Positions 44,270-55,416 of a DNA stretch of 64,000 bases are shown in pieces. The stretch's first letter is position 1, and each line of letters begins with the position of its first letter. Under the pieces are notes generated by a model. That model was not told the origin of the DNA. It searched no databases and saw nothing but the letters and a program-made list of their open reading frames with translations. The position numbers and the translations under genes were made by a program. This DNA is from Microdochium bolleyi. Lineage: Eukaryota > Ascomycota > Sordariomycetes > Xylariales > Microdochiaceae. The stretch is taken from contig KQ964246.1 in NCBI GenBank assembly GCA_001566295.1, forward strand, positions 744,001-808,000. The letters run 5' to 3'.

Positions 44270-44308
44270 ACCCTCAGCTTCCCATGCAGAACCCGTATGG
44301 CCGGGAGT

Positions 44309-45758
44309 CTAATCCCACGAGATGTACAGCATAATCCCCGCCCCGACCGCGACAGCGGCGAACTGCTGCACCATCTTGCGCAGCTCGAGCTTCTTGTTGG
44401 GGCCCGTCTCCAGCAGCTCCGGGATGACACTGACGGTGCCGACGTACAGGAACGTGCCCGCCGTGAAGGGCAGCAGCATGTCGCCCCACGTCAGGCTCGT
44501 GCCCCAGAGGCCGTCCGTCATGCCCATCGCGGCGGCCTCGGCGCCGCCAGACTTGGAGTTGCCGCCGTACTCCTGCACCGCGATGCCGATGAGCGTGCCC
44601 AGAAGCGCGCCGAGCGCGGTGATGAACTGCGCGCCCATGGCGGCGCGCTTGGAGAAGCCGGACTGCACGAGCAGCGCGAAGTCGCCGACCTCGTGGGGGA
44701 TCTCGTGGAAGAAGACGGCCACCGTGGTGGTCGCGCCGATGGTGGGCGAGGCGTAGAAGGAGGCGGACATGGCGAGGCCGTCGGTGATATTGTGCGTGAA
44801 GTCGGCGCTGTTGTGTATCCGTGTTAGCAGTGCAACCAGTACGGGAATCAAAAGTGCAGAGCTGGGGTGGTGATAGTAGCGACGTACATCAGGTTGAGGT
44901 ATCCGCCCAGCTTCACGCTGGGGTTCATCTCCTTCTCCGCGGGCGCAGCAGCCTTGACGACATCGGTGTCGCCCTTGCTGCCCTTCTTGCGAGACTTGGC
45001 CGCCTGCCCGTCAGACGCCTCCATGCCCGAGGTCACAGCGCTGGCCGAGCCAGAGGTGTCCTCGCCATGGCTGTGCGCATGGCCGTGGCTGTGATCATGC
45101 CCCGCGCCCCCTGTCGCGATCCGCAGGCCCTTGTCCATCGCCACAAAGGTCATGAAGCCGACCATGATGGCGACACCCAGGAGCAGGTTCCGGTTGGGCT
45201 CGACGAGCACCAGCCGCACCGAGTCGTGGCTGTCCTCGCCCAGGAAGATCTCGGGGAGCAGGTGGAACAGGGTGTCGCCCATGAGCCCGCCGACCGCGAA
45301 AGCGACCATGATGCTCAGCGAGGAAGGGTCGATGTTGGGCGGGCACAGCGCGAGCAGGAAGTTGGGCGGGCCCGAGATGTACAGCGTCGCGAGCAGCGCA
45401 TTGACTGCGGGGGAACCCGGGAAGAGCACGGCAAAGGCGCGCGAGACGAAGCTAGAGGACGAGGAGGGGTCGGCGCGCGCGAGCTTGGCGGCGTTGAGGG
45501 ACTGGACGACGGAGCATGTCTGCGATGGAGGCGGGAGGCTTAGAATATGCTACATTGTGATGCAATTGGACGACCGGGGATGGTGTTTTTCTGGAGGGAG
45601 CTCACCTGAAGCTGCTCGTCGAGCTCCTCGAGGCTCAGTGGCACGCTGCCCGCGTGCTGCTGCTGGTGCTCCTTGGTGGCGGCGACCTCTGCCGCCACAA
45701 CGGCGGCGAGGAGCAGGAGCGGGGCGAGCACCCGGAGGGACTTGTGGAAGGAAGGCAT
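44309..45758 (-). CDS. ZIP family zinc transporter, LIV-1/HKE4 (YKE4) type, 427 aa
   Basis: Exons are 45758-45606, 45519-44888 and 44807-44309; introns GTGAGC...CGCAG and GTACGT...CAACAG keep phase and restore the family motif. A signal peptide (LLLLAAVVAAEVAA) starts the protein. Membrane helices include MVAFAVGGLMGDTLFHLLPEIFLG. The cytoplasmic loop has the His run HDHSHGHAHSHGE, a putative zinc-binding segment. The transport helices carry DFTHNITDGLA and FFHEIPHEVGDFALL, the latter being the HEXPHE signature of the LIV-1 subfamily. In yeast Yke4 and animal ZIP7 the protein moves zinc across ER or secretory-pathway membranes into the cytosol; the same location is likely here. Confidence 0.93.
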
Positions 45759-46713
45759 GATGTATGGGTGGCCGGCGCGGTGTTGACTGGCTCAATTGGA
45801 GTGCCACCAGGGTCCTCGAAGGGTGCTTGGTGATGTCGTGAAGAGGGTGGGCAGCTGCTAACTCGAGGGTCCTCCTCGGAATCAGATAAGGAGAGGTGGT
45901 AGGACAAGGGGGAAGCTTCCAAGGTTGGGGTTGGCAGCGGAACAGCGGAAGACCCCTGGCGCTAGGCCCGATGTGGGGGGTCCCTCTCCCCCGCCTCCGC
46001 CCGTTGTCTTGGAGGTTGACAATGGCTCTGCCAGCTTCGTCTTCGTGTCGACATCGTGGACTAACTCTACGCTTGATCTTTTACGCTTTGTTCTATTATA
46101 GAATATGCTGCCAATGATATTAATACCACCGTTCGCATTCAAGGAGTATGTATTAGTTGCATATCACCCCACCAACCGCACTATTCAACACTGGGTTTAC
46201 CAGCAAGTGATCTTTCCCGGTATTATTCCTAGTTACGCCTCGTCTGCCTAATTTATTCTGTAAGCGTAAAGCCGGGTCGACTCACAGCTACAAACTTGTC
46301 TCCTTGGTATTGTGGGGATTCGCTGCCCGGGATCGCAAATGATACGCGTTGGAAACAATAGGCTCGTTGAAATTACTCAAAATATTCATGTCCATGTAGG
46401 TCATTTTGTTCTTCGATGTACTCAGCTGTCCAATATTTCGTTGATCTCTCCGATAATCCCTACGTCACAATCCAAAGTGGTGCTTACGCATTCACATAGC
46501 TCATTTTGTGACAGCCTTAATGTTAGACAACTGTAATGCTTGCTTCCCCACGCTTTCATCAACGGCTGCAGTGCTTTTTCCTTGCAACATGACTGCCAAA
46601 TAATTATGCAGACCTTCTATGCGGACCTTCGGGTATAAACTCCTATGCTAAATCACAAAATGTCGCTTCCGTCCACGAAAACACCAACACACATAGCCGT
46701 CGAAAGCGATCGA
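45759..46713. other. Intergenic
   Basis: Promoter of the ZIP gene and 3' region of the LtrA-like gene; no gene seen. AT-richer between 46080 and 46640. Confidence 0.5.
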
Positions 46714-49615
46714 CTAGTAACCCTGATGCGGATACTGAGGATATTGCTGCTGCTGCTGCTGCGATGCCGGGGGCGGTTGGTAATACTGCGGTTGCTGTTG
46801 AGTTTGCTGCTGCTGAGGTGGTGGCGACTGCAGAGGCGACGGGGACTGCTGAGGCACGTATTGTTCATACTGCGGATACGCCTGCTGGGGCTGCGCCTGG
46901 GCGTAGGCGGACGTGCCGAAGTACTCGGTGCCCTGCTGTTGTTGCTGTTGCTGCTGCTGCTGTTGCTGCTGAGGATCCCATGTATACGGGTCGTACGCCG
47001 TACTCGTCATGCCGGCAGAAGCCTGTCCGTGGTAGCTCCCGCTCGAGTGGCGGCTTCCCGGGCTCGTCGTCATCTCGGTCACGTGGACCTGGCTGTACTG
47101 GCCGCCGCTGGGACCATACGAGCCCGAGGACCCTCCGCTCTTCTTACTGCCCATGAAGCTCTTCATGCGTACAAACGCACTGTCCTGAGTCGTCGTGCCA
47201 GTACCCATGCCAGTTGGCGCGTTGTCCTTGCGGCTATTGGTCCAAGCATGCATCGGGTTGGGCAGGCGGCTGAAGACAACAGCTGGAGGTGGGCGAGGCG
47301 CATGAGTGAGGAGGAGCAGGATGAAGAAGACGCCACACAGCGTGGGAAGAAGCCAGGGCGTGTATAAGTACTTGGATCCCTTAGTCCAGTCGAGACTGAG
47401 CAAGGTCACCAGGCTGAGACCGATGCCGAAGAGGAAGAAAACAGCGGTGCGAAGGTAGAAGAAGACCTTGGTACGACCCGTTGTGGGCTGGCGCTTGATG
47501 ATCAGGTACAGGATAGTCATGGTGATCAGGGCCATACCGGCGCACGCGAAGACGTATTGGAACTGGAAGAGGGTAGAGTATGGTCAGGATGAGTTTCGGT
47601 TGGCCCAGTGTGCTATACTGGCACAGGGGGGGATTGACTTACAACAAGATAGAAGCGCTCTGTGGTTGCTTGGTATGCCTTCGCGTTCAACTGGTCGGTG
47701 GTGAGATCCTTGGCATCTCCCGAGTCGATGAGATCCTGGATCGCATCGAACTTGAAGTTGCCGAACACGCTGTTGACCACAGTGATCCCCAGATAGTCTA
47801 AGGCCTCCTGCCAGGTCGCCCAGAACTCTTCGGTGTTCTCGTTGTCGGGGACATTCCATTCAGTATCGTTGATAAGCCTGATCTGGTCAAACCGATAATT
47901 GATCTCATCGAACACTGGACCCCAAATGGGCTTGTAGTCTACCCAGACGCTCTCAATGGTGGCGTTGAGGGACGCCACGACAGCCTCGCTAGTAATGTAT
48001 TCGACGTCGAGGTGCAGGGCTTGCTCGAACTTGCGCATGATGTCGGTCTCGACTTGTGTCTAGTTTACAAGCTGGGTTAGTACGGCTGTCAAGCTGGATC
48101 GCAAGGATTGACTTACGACTTTCCACCAGATCATGAACTGCGCGCTTCCTTTGATGAACAGAAGCAAGAACACGTGGAAGGGGAAATGTAGCAAAGACCA
48201 AGAAATTTGGCGCCAGTTGACCAAACTAGCATAGCCTTGCATCCAGTCGGTGTACAGCATGAAGACGAAGTAGACCGTGCCCACGGCGGCAACCAGGACG
48301 CCAATCGTGGAGGAGGCTATAAGAACAGTAGCGTCAGTCACCGGCTCCTCACGGCAGTTGATTGACTGCACTTACTCCATCCGTTGTTCTTGACAATGTT
48401 GACGACACTGTCTATGATAACCGTTACGCCTGTGAAGCAAGGTACTGGTTAGCTCTCTGAAACTTCGGGATGTTTGGACGGCTTGCTGGTATGACCTACC
48501 CTCGCCAAGAATGAACATGGTTAAAATGGTCATTCTGTCGCAGAGATGAGTGCCGTTGAAGGAAAGCACCTTTGAGAACAGAGACAGGCCGACCTGCACG
48601 ATGGCCTCGAGCCCCATCAGGAGGTACCACGCAATGTAGGCATTGCTATTGCGGTTATCCTCGAAGCGGAAGGAGACGCCCAGGTACACCATGGCCGCCA
48701 CGAAGTGGAAGACCGTGGCTGCGAGCAGAGGGAGCTTGCCCTGCTTGAACTTGCGAATGTGCCAGAGGATGGTGATGTATTCGAAGACGAGCACGAGTCT
48801 CGAGACCATCAGGATCAATGCTAGGGACCATGTCAGTGGTGCGTCGGGGTGTGTACAAGGTATGCTTTGGGGTGTGACATACACATGCACTGCCAAGTGC
48901 CTTTGTTCTGCTTGTTGGGATCATAATTGGGCGCCACTACGGCGAAGCCCACGACGACGCCGAGATGTAAGGTGCGGGCGATCCGTTCAAAAATACTGTC
49001 GGTGACGTATCGGACATCGAAACATCCCACGAGGAACCAGTTGAACCAGACCAGGCTGCGGTATATTGTCAGAGATTTTCACGCTGCCAGATAAAGCAGG
49101 GGGTGGGCCACTTACCTGATATAGCCAATGTAGGACCATAAGGCAGCTGAATCGGCAACTTGATGCACCTGATGGACAGAGGCTGTTGTGAGCCTCGAAT
49201 TCGTGGGGTTCGTTATCTGGGTCAAGACTCACATTCATGAACACGCTGAGATTGGCAACAACCCAGAAGTCGTAAAACACTTCCAAGATGGTTGCTGAAG
49301 CACGCTGTTTGCCGTCCAGATAGTGTCAGTGTTTGTTCGCCGCATGCATTGCCTTCCCTAGTGCAGATCTCGATCGAGAAGTCGTACCTTTTCAAAAATG
49401 GGCACAAGTTCCTTGTCATAGCGCTGACCCAGGTTCTCAATGTCGTTCAGCTCATCCTGCTCAGTGGTGCCCTGATGGAACGATATCGCCCTAATCTTCT
49501 CAACGGGAAGGACTGGCGTCGCCATGATTGGCACTGCCGGCATGACGGGTACCGGGACGTCTTTTTCCTCGGCACCGAAGGAGTTCCGGGCCTTGAGGTC
49601 TGCGTGCGGATCCAT
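46714..49615 (-). CDS. Low-temperature-requirement A (LtrA)-like membrane protein with polyGln tail, 788 aa
   Basis: Nine exons: 49615-49388, 49304-49233, 49168-49116, 49055-48883, 48820-48500, 48429-48376, 48316-48117, 48059-47643, 47562-46714. Every junction keeps phase. Family marks: ASATILEVFYDFWVVANLSVF in the first helix, WFNWFLVGCFDVRYVTDSIFERIAR, ILGEG-VTVIID, and repeated hydrophobic segments, about ten in all. A soluble insertion (about residues 370-500, FEQALHLDVEYITSEAV to ATTERFYLV) precedes three last helices. The C-terminal tail is Gln/Pro/Tyr-rich with 13 consecutive Gln. LtrA was first described in Listeria as needed for growth in the cold; fungal members have no established function. 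Substrate or partner unknown. Confidence 0.87.
46933..46971 (-). repeat. Trinucleotide tract encoding 13 consecutive Gln
   Basis: CTG/TTG triplets on the + strand read as CAG/CAA Gln codons in the LtrA-like protein. Confidence 0.92.
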
Positions 49616-51788
49616 GGTGTGCGGTGGTAAAGGGACTGTCGCGACTGAAGCGAAGGTTTGGAGGCGGCGGCTGGACCTCAGATACGCAGTGTAGAATCGT
49701 CCCTGTTGGCTTGGGCGAAGATGCTACTTTTGCCTTGCAAAGACCATAGTCTTACACGTTCTGGTCGCCTAGGTCCGCTTGTCTGGGTGGTCGTAGAGTG
49801 GTTGTGTGACAAGGCAGATACACTGTGAGTAGGAGCGACAAGAAGCATGACAGCGATGAGGACCGAGATATATAAATTTCTCTTGTTGCAGTGGGTGCGA
49901 CAACGGGAGGAAAACCCGAGGGACCCCAGCCGTGGGCCAGCCCCCCATGAATACAAGGCTGGCTTCAGCTATCTCGACAAGACAGGTGGTACCTCAGCCA
50001 TTCTGCAAGCCGAGGCGTGAAACCACGGTACTTGATAGTTGGGTGGTGATCCGCAGTCGAGGTAAGCAGTAGTGAAGAAGCGGCGGGCTCTGGGCGCTGT
50101 GATTGGACGTCCTGGCGATGTCGAGCAGGGGCCAGGGTCGTCGACCTCCCTCTAATCTTGCCCATGTCGTCCGCGGTCAGCCCTGTGGGGAAGGGGGAGG
50201 AGGCTTAGACGTCGCCCGCGGTGCCATGCCGTGGTATACTGACTTGTTTATTTAAAGCAGAGCGTTGCATTGGGAAGTAGTCTCCATCCCGGGGTCGTGA
50301 CAAGTAGTAGCTGCGAGTCTGCAGAACGTTTCTATGGCTTGAGTTGTGTGAAACAGAGAGATCTTTTGTCAGGACTGTGGTCCGTATCTTCGTCACACTA
50401 CCTTAAGGTAAGCAGTTCTGCCCGAGCACGTCTGAGCGGTAACGTGAACTCCCTCGAGGAAAGAGCACCGGACCCAAAGCGAGAGTTGGGCAGTCGCGGG
50501 TTGCTGACGGACCCCACTTCTGAATTGAGGCAGGGGTCGCCCTGGCCTTCACCACGCTATGTCGGCTGCTGCTTAAAATAAACTCTGGAAATGCCAGCCA
50601 TCGTACTCTCACGCCAATCACCACCCCGGCCCCAGCCCTACGCCCAGGCCCAACAGAACCGGTTATCCGGCTCAGCGAGGCACCGCACGACAGATGCCAA
50701 TCTGATGACATGACTCTCTGTTGTCCCCTCTCCGAAGACATGCATGAGAGCACTCGGTTTTGAAATAGTCTGGGCGTCCAAAATGACATACAGCCCTCAT
50801 CTTTGACGGGCTCGGACAACAGGCTGGACCTGACTAGATCACTATGATACCAACAGCGAGCTCAAAACGAACTTTCATCTTTCTCTCGCCGCACGCAAAA
50901 GCTGACCGGGATCTGTACCCGTCGATTCTACAACTAATCGACCAAGTTTACAATACTGCACCGTGAAGTCATCATTGGCCGAACCAGGCCCAGGCTTACC
51001 CCCTGCCTGTAGGCCCCCAACCGTCGGAAAACCCCTCCACTCCTCCAGGTCCAGCAGCAACCCTCCTTCCCCAGACCTAGAATACTACTCGCTTACAGAC
51101 GCCAGACGCAACGCGGCCTTCGCTTGCATGCCTTGACTTTTGCAGCACGCCTTGGAAGGTATCGATAAGGACGTGGCCGCGAGTTTGGGGGAGTGCCCCC
51201 CTGATTAAGCGCCAGCACAGCCTCACGATATGGCCTCTCGCTGTGATATCAAAGAGGCTCTTTTGATACCGAGCTTTTACCCCATCGTCCCAGAAAGAAG
51301 CCACAATGCAACCCAGCGCTTTGTAACCTTGCTCTTTCCCGAAGGAGAGTGTCGACGGAGCCGCAAGCCGAGAACACTATTTTGGGACAAAAGAATTACT
51401 GAAACTAGTTAGTTATACAGAATAGAAGAGACGGGAAGAAAGAACACAATGAGCAGATCTTACAAATTGTCTTGCGTTGCATGTTCACATCATCCTCGCA
51501 GGCGGCCGCTGGGTACTTTGTAAGCCGACCCTAGGGTATCAATGTCAATGACAAAAGCTAGCCAGGCCCATACCGTCAACATTGTCCTCCGTCTCAGACA
51601 TGACCGCGACGGCTCAGGCAACTGCGTCATACTTGCCTGCACAATTGAATTGCACAGACATGGTTCTATGCAAACTCGAACACCTTGGTTACAGTCATGG
51701 ACTCTTGAGATTCATTCATGATCGCTTATCTAGCTGTTTTTTGCTTTGTTCTTGTTTTATATAGTCAAGGCCACACCAGTCCTCACCC
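49616..51788. other. Intergenic, 2.2 kb
   Basis: Promoter of the LtrA-like gene and 3' region of the acyl-CoA dehydrogenase gene. Frames up to 138 codons lack coding character; nothing further recognised. Confidence 0.45.
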
Positions 51789-53275
51789 TTATACGGTGTA
51801 CTCCTTCTGCAGGAGCTTGGCGATGGTGTTGAGCTGGATGTTGCTGGTGCCCTCGTAGATGGCGCCGATCTTGCTGTCGCGGAAGTACTTCTCGGCCAGG
51901 CCCTCGCGCACGAAGCCCATGCCGCCCATCCACTCGACAGCGAGACCGCTGACACGGCCGGCGACCTGCGAGGCGTACAGCTTGGCCATGGCAGCGTCGC
52001 GCACAAAGTCCTCGCCGGCCTCCTTCTTGCGGGCGGCGTTGTAGACCAGGTGGCGCGCCGCGGTGATCTCGGTGTACGCCTGGGCGATCTGGTGCTGCAT
52101 GCCCTGGAACTCACCGACAAGGGAGCCGAACTGCTTGCGGTCGTTCCATACGTACCTGTGTGTGTTCATCATGGTCAGTCTGCCGTCCAGCCTGTTTCGG
52201 GGAAAGGGCAAAGAACTCACTTGACGGCGTTCTCGAAAGAGCCGAGGGCCAGGCCAGTCATCTGCGCCGCGATACCAATACGGCCCTCGTTCAGGAGGCC
52301 GATGGCGTACTTGTAGCCCTGGCCCTTCTCACCCAGAAGGTTCTCCTTGGGGATCTTGACGTCATCGAAGGTGATGACGCAGGTGCTGCTGGCCTTGATG
52401 CCCAGCTTCTTCTCCTTCTTGGCGATCTGGAAGCCGGGGGTGCCCTTTTCGACGATGAAGGCAGTGATGCCCTTGTAGCCCTTGCTGGGGTCCAAGTTGG
52501 CGAACACGATGAAGAAGTTGGCCTCGAGCGAGTTGGTGATCCACATCTTGCCACCGGAGATTGTGTAGCCGTCGGCGGTCTCGGTGGCCTTGGTGGCCAG
52601 GGCGAAGGCGTCGGAGCCGGAGACGGGCTCGCTGAGGCAGAAGCTGCCAACGGTGTCGGTGGCAAGCCGGGGCAGCCACTTCTTCTTGAGCTCGGGGCTA
52701 CCCCACTTGAGGACGGCGGTGTTGACCAGCGTGTTGTGGACATCGACCATGACACTGACACTGGGGTCGGCGCGGGCGAGCTCCTCGATTCCGATGATGG
52801 CCGAGGTGAAGTTCATACCGGCACCGCCGAACTCCTCGGGGATCTCGATACCCATAAGACCCTGCTCGAACAGCTGCTCGACAACAGCGGGGTCCATCTT
52901 CTCGGCCTCGTCCATCTCACGGGCCTTGGGCAGGATGACATCGGTGGCGAATTTGGAGACAGAGTCCTGCATGGCGGTCTCGATCTCGGAGAAGTGCGTT
53001 ATGGGTGTGGGCGTCAGGTCGTCGAGGTCGTTACACCGCCGAGCAGTGGCAGACAAGGAGCGCAGCCTGTTGAGGAGTGTTAATGACCATTGTGCCAATC
53101 AGGCAGGGCCTCTCCGGCTCTCCTAGGCGACTTACTGCTGGCCATTGAATGTCCGCGAGGGACGGCATGTTCTGGCAGAGGCGGTCGACAGTCTCCCGGC
53201 AGCGGCAGTGGCAGAGCGGGCAACACCCTGGCTCCGCTGGACAGCAGGCCGAAGGGCTCTGGCAATGGCAGACAT
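51789..53275 (-). CDS. Mitochondrial acyl-CoA dehydrogenase, short/branched-chain type, 450 aa
   Basis: Exons are 53275-53136, 53066-52221 and 52155-51789; introns GTAAGT...CAACAG and GTGAGT...CACACAG keep phase. Residues 1-55 are Arg/Ser/Ala-rich without acids (MSAIARALRPAVQRSQGVAR), a mitochondrial targeting peptide. The body shows FAD/substrate signatures SFCLSEPVSGSDAFAL, GGKMWITNS, LNEGRIGIAAQMTGLALG and MGGMGFVREGLAEKYFRDSKI. The catalytic base is E430 in IYEGTSNIQ. The enzyme oxidises short or 2-methyl-branched acyl-CoA (fatty acid or isoleucine breakdown) and passes electrons to ETF. Sequence resembles ACADSB more than isovaleryl-CoA dehydrogenase, but exact substrate needs a tree. 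Head-to-head with the uS12m gene. Confidence 0.93.
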
Positions 53276-53997
53276 TTTGGTCGTGGTAGTTTCCCGCGGT
53301 GTGGTTGGGGAAGTATTGGAGAAGAGTGGAAGGAAAACGCGGGGAACGTGATCCAAGACGTTGCAGGACAAAAGCAGCGTCACAGGATGGCCGAAAAGAG
53401 GCTGAATGGGAAAGTGCCGGGAATGGTTTACAGGAAGGGAAGAAAGTATGAAGAGGACCCTTGGAGCTCGATCGTTTTTTTCCTCTCTCGTGCAGATCCT
53501 CACGTCAGGTGCAGGTGGCCGAGAGAGCGAGAGGGCGCAGTGGCGGCGGGAAAGGGCATCCCACGGCTTTGCATCGGTTTGCCGAGGGTAGGCGCTGCCT
53601 TTCGTGGGGAAGCTTCAATGAGCCCGCGTGCAGCCCCAGATTCTGTTGCTGCCGAATCAGAGGCCTCAGTCGGCCTGGGGTGTCTGCCCTCGCGCTCCGG
53701 CATGTGAAGGACGCCAGCGCGAAGCACCGACGCCGAGTCGAGGACCCCACTATCGTACGTCGTAGATACCTACATAGCACTTGGGCAGGGGCAGCCACTC
53801 GTGTTATCGATTACAGCTCAAACACTGGTGTGCTACTGGTCAAGTCCGCCACCTGCAACCACCTGGCCAGCCAAGGGCGGAAGCTCTTGCATCGCGCGAA
53901 CGTCGACTGCCTCAGATAGTCGCCGACAACGGGTTCTGACAAAAACCTCCGGACGGCAATACCTTCACGCGCCGATCCGCACCACACAACCACAGCA
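53276..53997. promoter_or_regulatory. Bidirectional promoter between two mitochondrial-protein genes
   Basis: 722 bp between divergent start codons of the acyl-CoA dehydrogenase and ribosomal protein uS12m genes. No known motif was identified with confidence. Confidence 0.45.
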
Positions 53998-54658
53998 ATG
54001 GTTGCGACAATACTCAGACAGCTGCGGCCAGCCACGGCCTGGCGGTCACTAGCCAGCAAGACCGCCTCCGCCCCCGCGGCACGCATCCCGACCCTCGCAC
54101 AGCAGCAGACCACGATATCACCACGACCAGCAGCCTCACGACGACTCTTCTCCACGACCCCAACCCCGCAGAAGACCCTCAACCAGGTCCTGCGCGGCAT
54201 GCGCAAGGGCAAGCGCGCGCGCCACGCCGTCTCCCCGGCGCTCTCGGACACGCGGTGCCCGCAGCAGAAGGGCGTGTGCATCAAGGTCGGCATCGTCCGG
54301 CCCAAGAAGCCCAACTCGGGCGAGCGCAAGATGGCCCGTGTCAGGCTGTCCTCGGGCCGCATGATCTCCGCGTACATCCCCGGCGAGGGGCACAACATCC
54401 AGCAGCACAGCGTCGTGCTGGTGCGCGGCGGGAGAGCGCAGGACTGCCCCGGTGTGCGGTACCGGCTGGTCCGCGGGGCGCTGGATCTGGTGAGTTTTCC
54501 GACACCACACCAATTTTTGTCATTGCCTTTCATGGGGCCTGCGATCTGAGGCTAACGGACTATCTTGTACAAAAATTTAGGGCGGTGTCGCAACACGCAT
54601 GTCGAGCCGGAGCAAGTTCGGCACCAAGAAGCCCAAGAAGGCTGCAGTCGGTGCCTAA
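53998..54658 (+). CDS. Mitochondrial ribosomal protein S12 (uS12m), 189 aa
   Basis: Exons are 53998-54489 and 54581-54658; intron GTGAGT...TTTAG joins in phase 0. The first 60 residues are a targeting peptide (MVATILRQLRPATAWRSLASK, ending near RRLFSTTPT). The mature part is a clear uS12: TLNQVLRGMRKGKR, CPQQKGVCIKVGIVRPKKPNSGERKMARVRLS, then AYIPGEGHNIQQHSVVLVRGGRAQDCPGVRYRLVRGALD. It ends in a basic SRSKFGTKKPKK. It sits at the decoding centre of the mitochondrial small subunit. PKKPNSG and the PGVRY region are the segments where streptomycin-related changes occur in bacterial rpsL. Confidence 0.96.
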
Positions 54659-55416
54659 GATGTTCTATATATTGTACAAAATACATGCTGGCAATTTTTC
54701 ACGGAAGGAGTTTACGAGTAACGTGCCAACGCTGCTGAATAAGGCAGCCGTAGCATGTCCGAACACGAGAAAAACATAGACACAAGGAGCAAGGTCCGCT
54801 CCAAGCGGAAACACGTTCGAACCGGCTTCTATCTAGGCCAGTTCATGGTGAAGGCTGAGGCGGCATGCATGATGGATCCAGGTCCATCTATGCATTTACC
54901 TCAACCAGGGCTGGCACTGTGGAAGGCTGTTCACGCCTGGCAAGGATGATGCGACTAACTAGACGATATAACCCGCCATCAACTGTTTTGTATGATGGGT
55001 GCAGAAACACAACCTGTATGTAATGCCACGTTGGCACTGCGCGTCGTGTGAACCTAGATGCATGATGCTCAACGTTCCTCTATATTTGTTGTGCCTGCGT
55101 GCCTATCTGGCTCTGCGTCCCTACTAAGGGTCATAAGAATAGCCCAGCCTGGATGCTCAAAAATGACATAATCGACCGTTGTGACGCCGGATATCCCATA
55201 AACCCTCTCCCCATTGCCTGTTGTTCATTTTCGTGTTTTGACTTTCCAAATCAGATCTCAAGCTTCGCCATCGCAGACTCGCGTGCATGAAGCAAATGAA
55301 CAAATCTCTCCGACTTGGGCGTCAAATATGCTGCCGAGGCCAATTGTTCGAACATATTCCACGCTCGCCCACGAGCTGGAATCTCTATCAGTACACCTGA
55401 CCGGCTTCCAAGACGT
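54659..55416. other. Intergenic between convergent genes
   Basis: No gene seen. 3' regions of the uS12m and mannosyltransferase genes, with AT-rich stretches. Confidence 0.5.

Larger units (their letters stand above)
38503..44308. other. Gene-free region, 5.8 kb, with homopolymers and microsatellites
   Basis: No gene is supported on either strand. Frames up to 214 codons (39195-39839, minus) have random-like composition. It contains a 31-base G run (38718-38748), (CA)n runs at 42720-42748 and 43022-43054, CA-rich DNA near 43170-43192 and a 20-base C run (44250-44269). A short hairpin lies at 40635-40657. It is the longest gap in the window and may hold untranslated regions, non-coding RNA or regulatory DNA that I cannot resolve. 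Confidence 0.5.
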
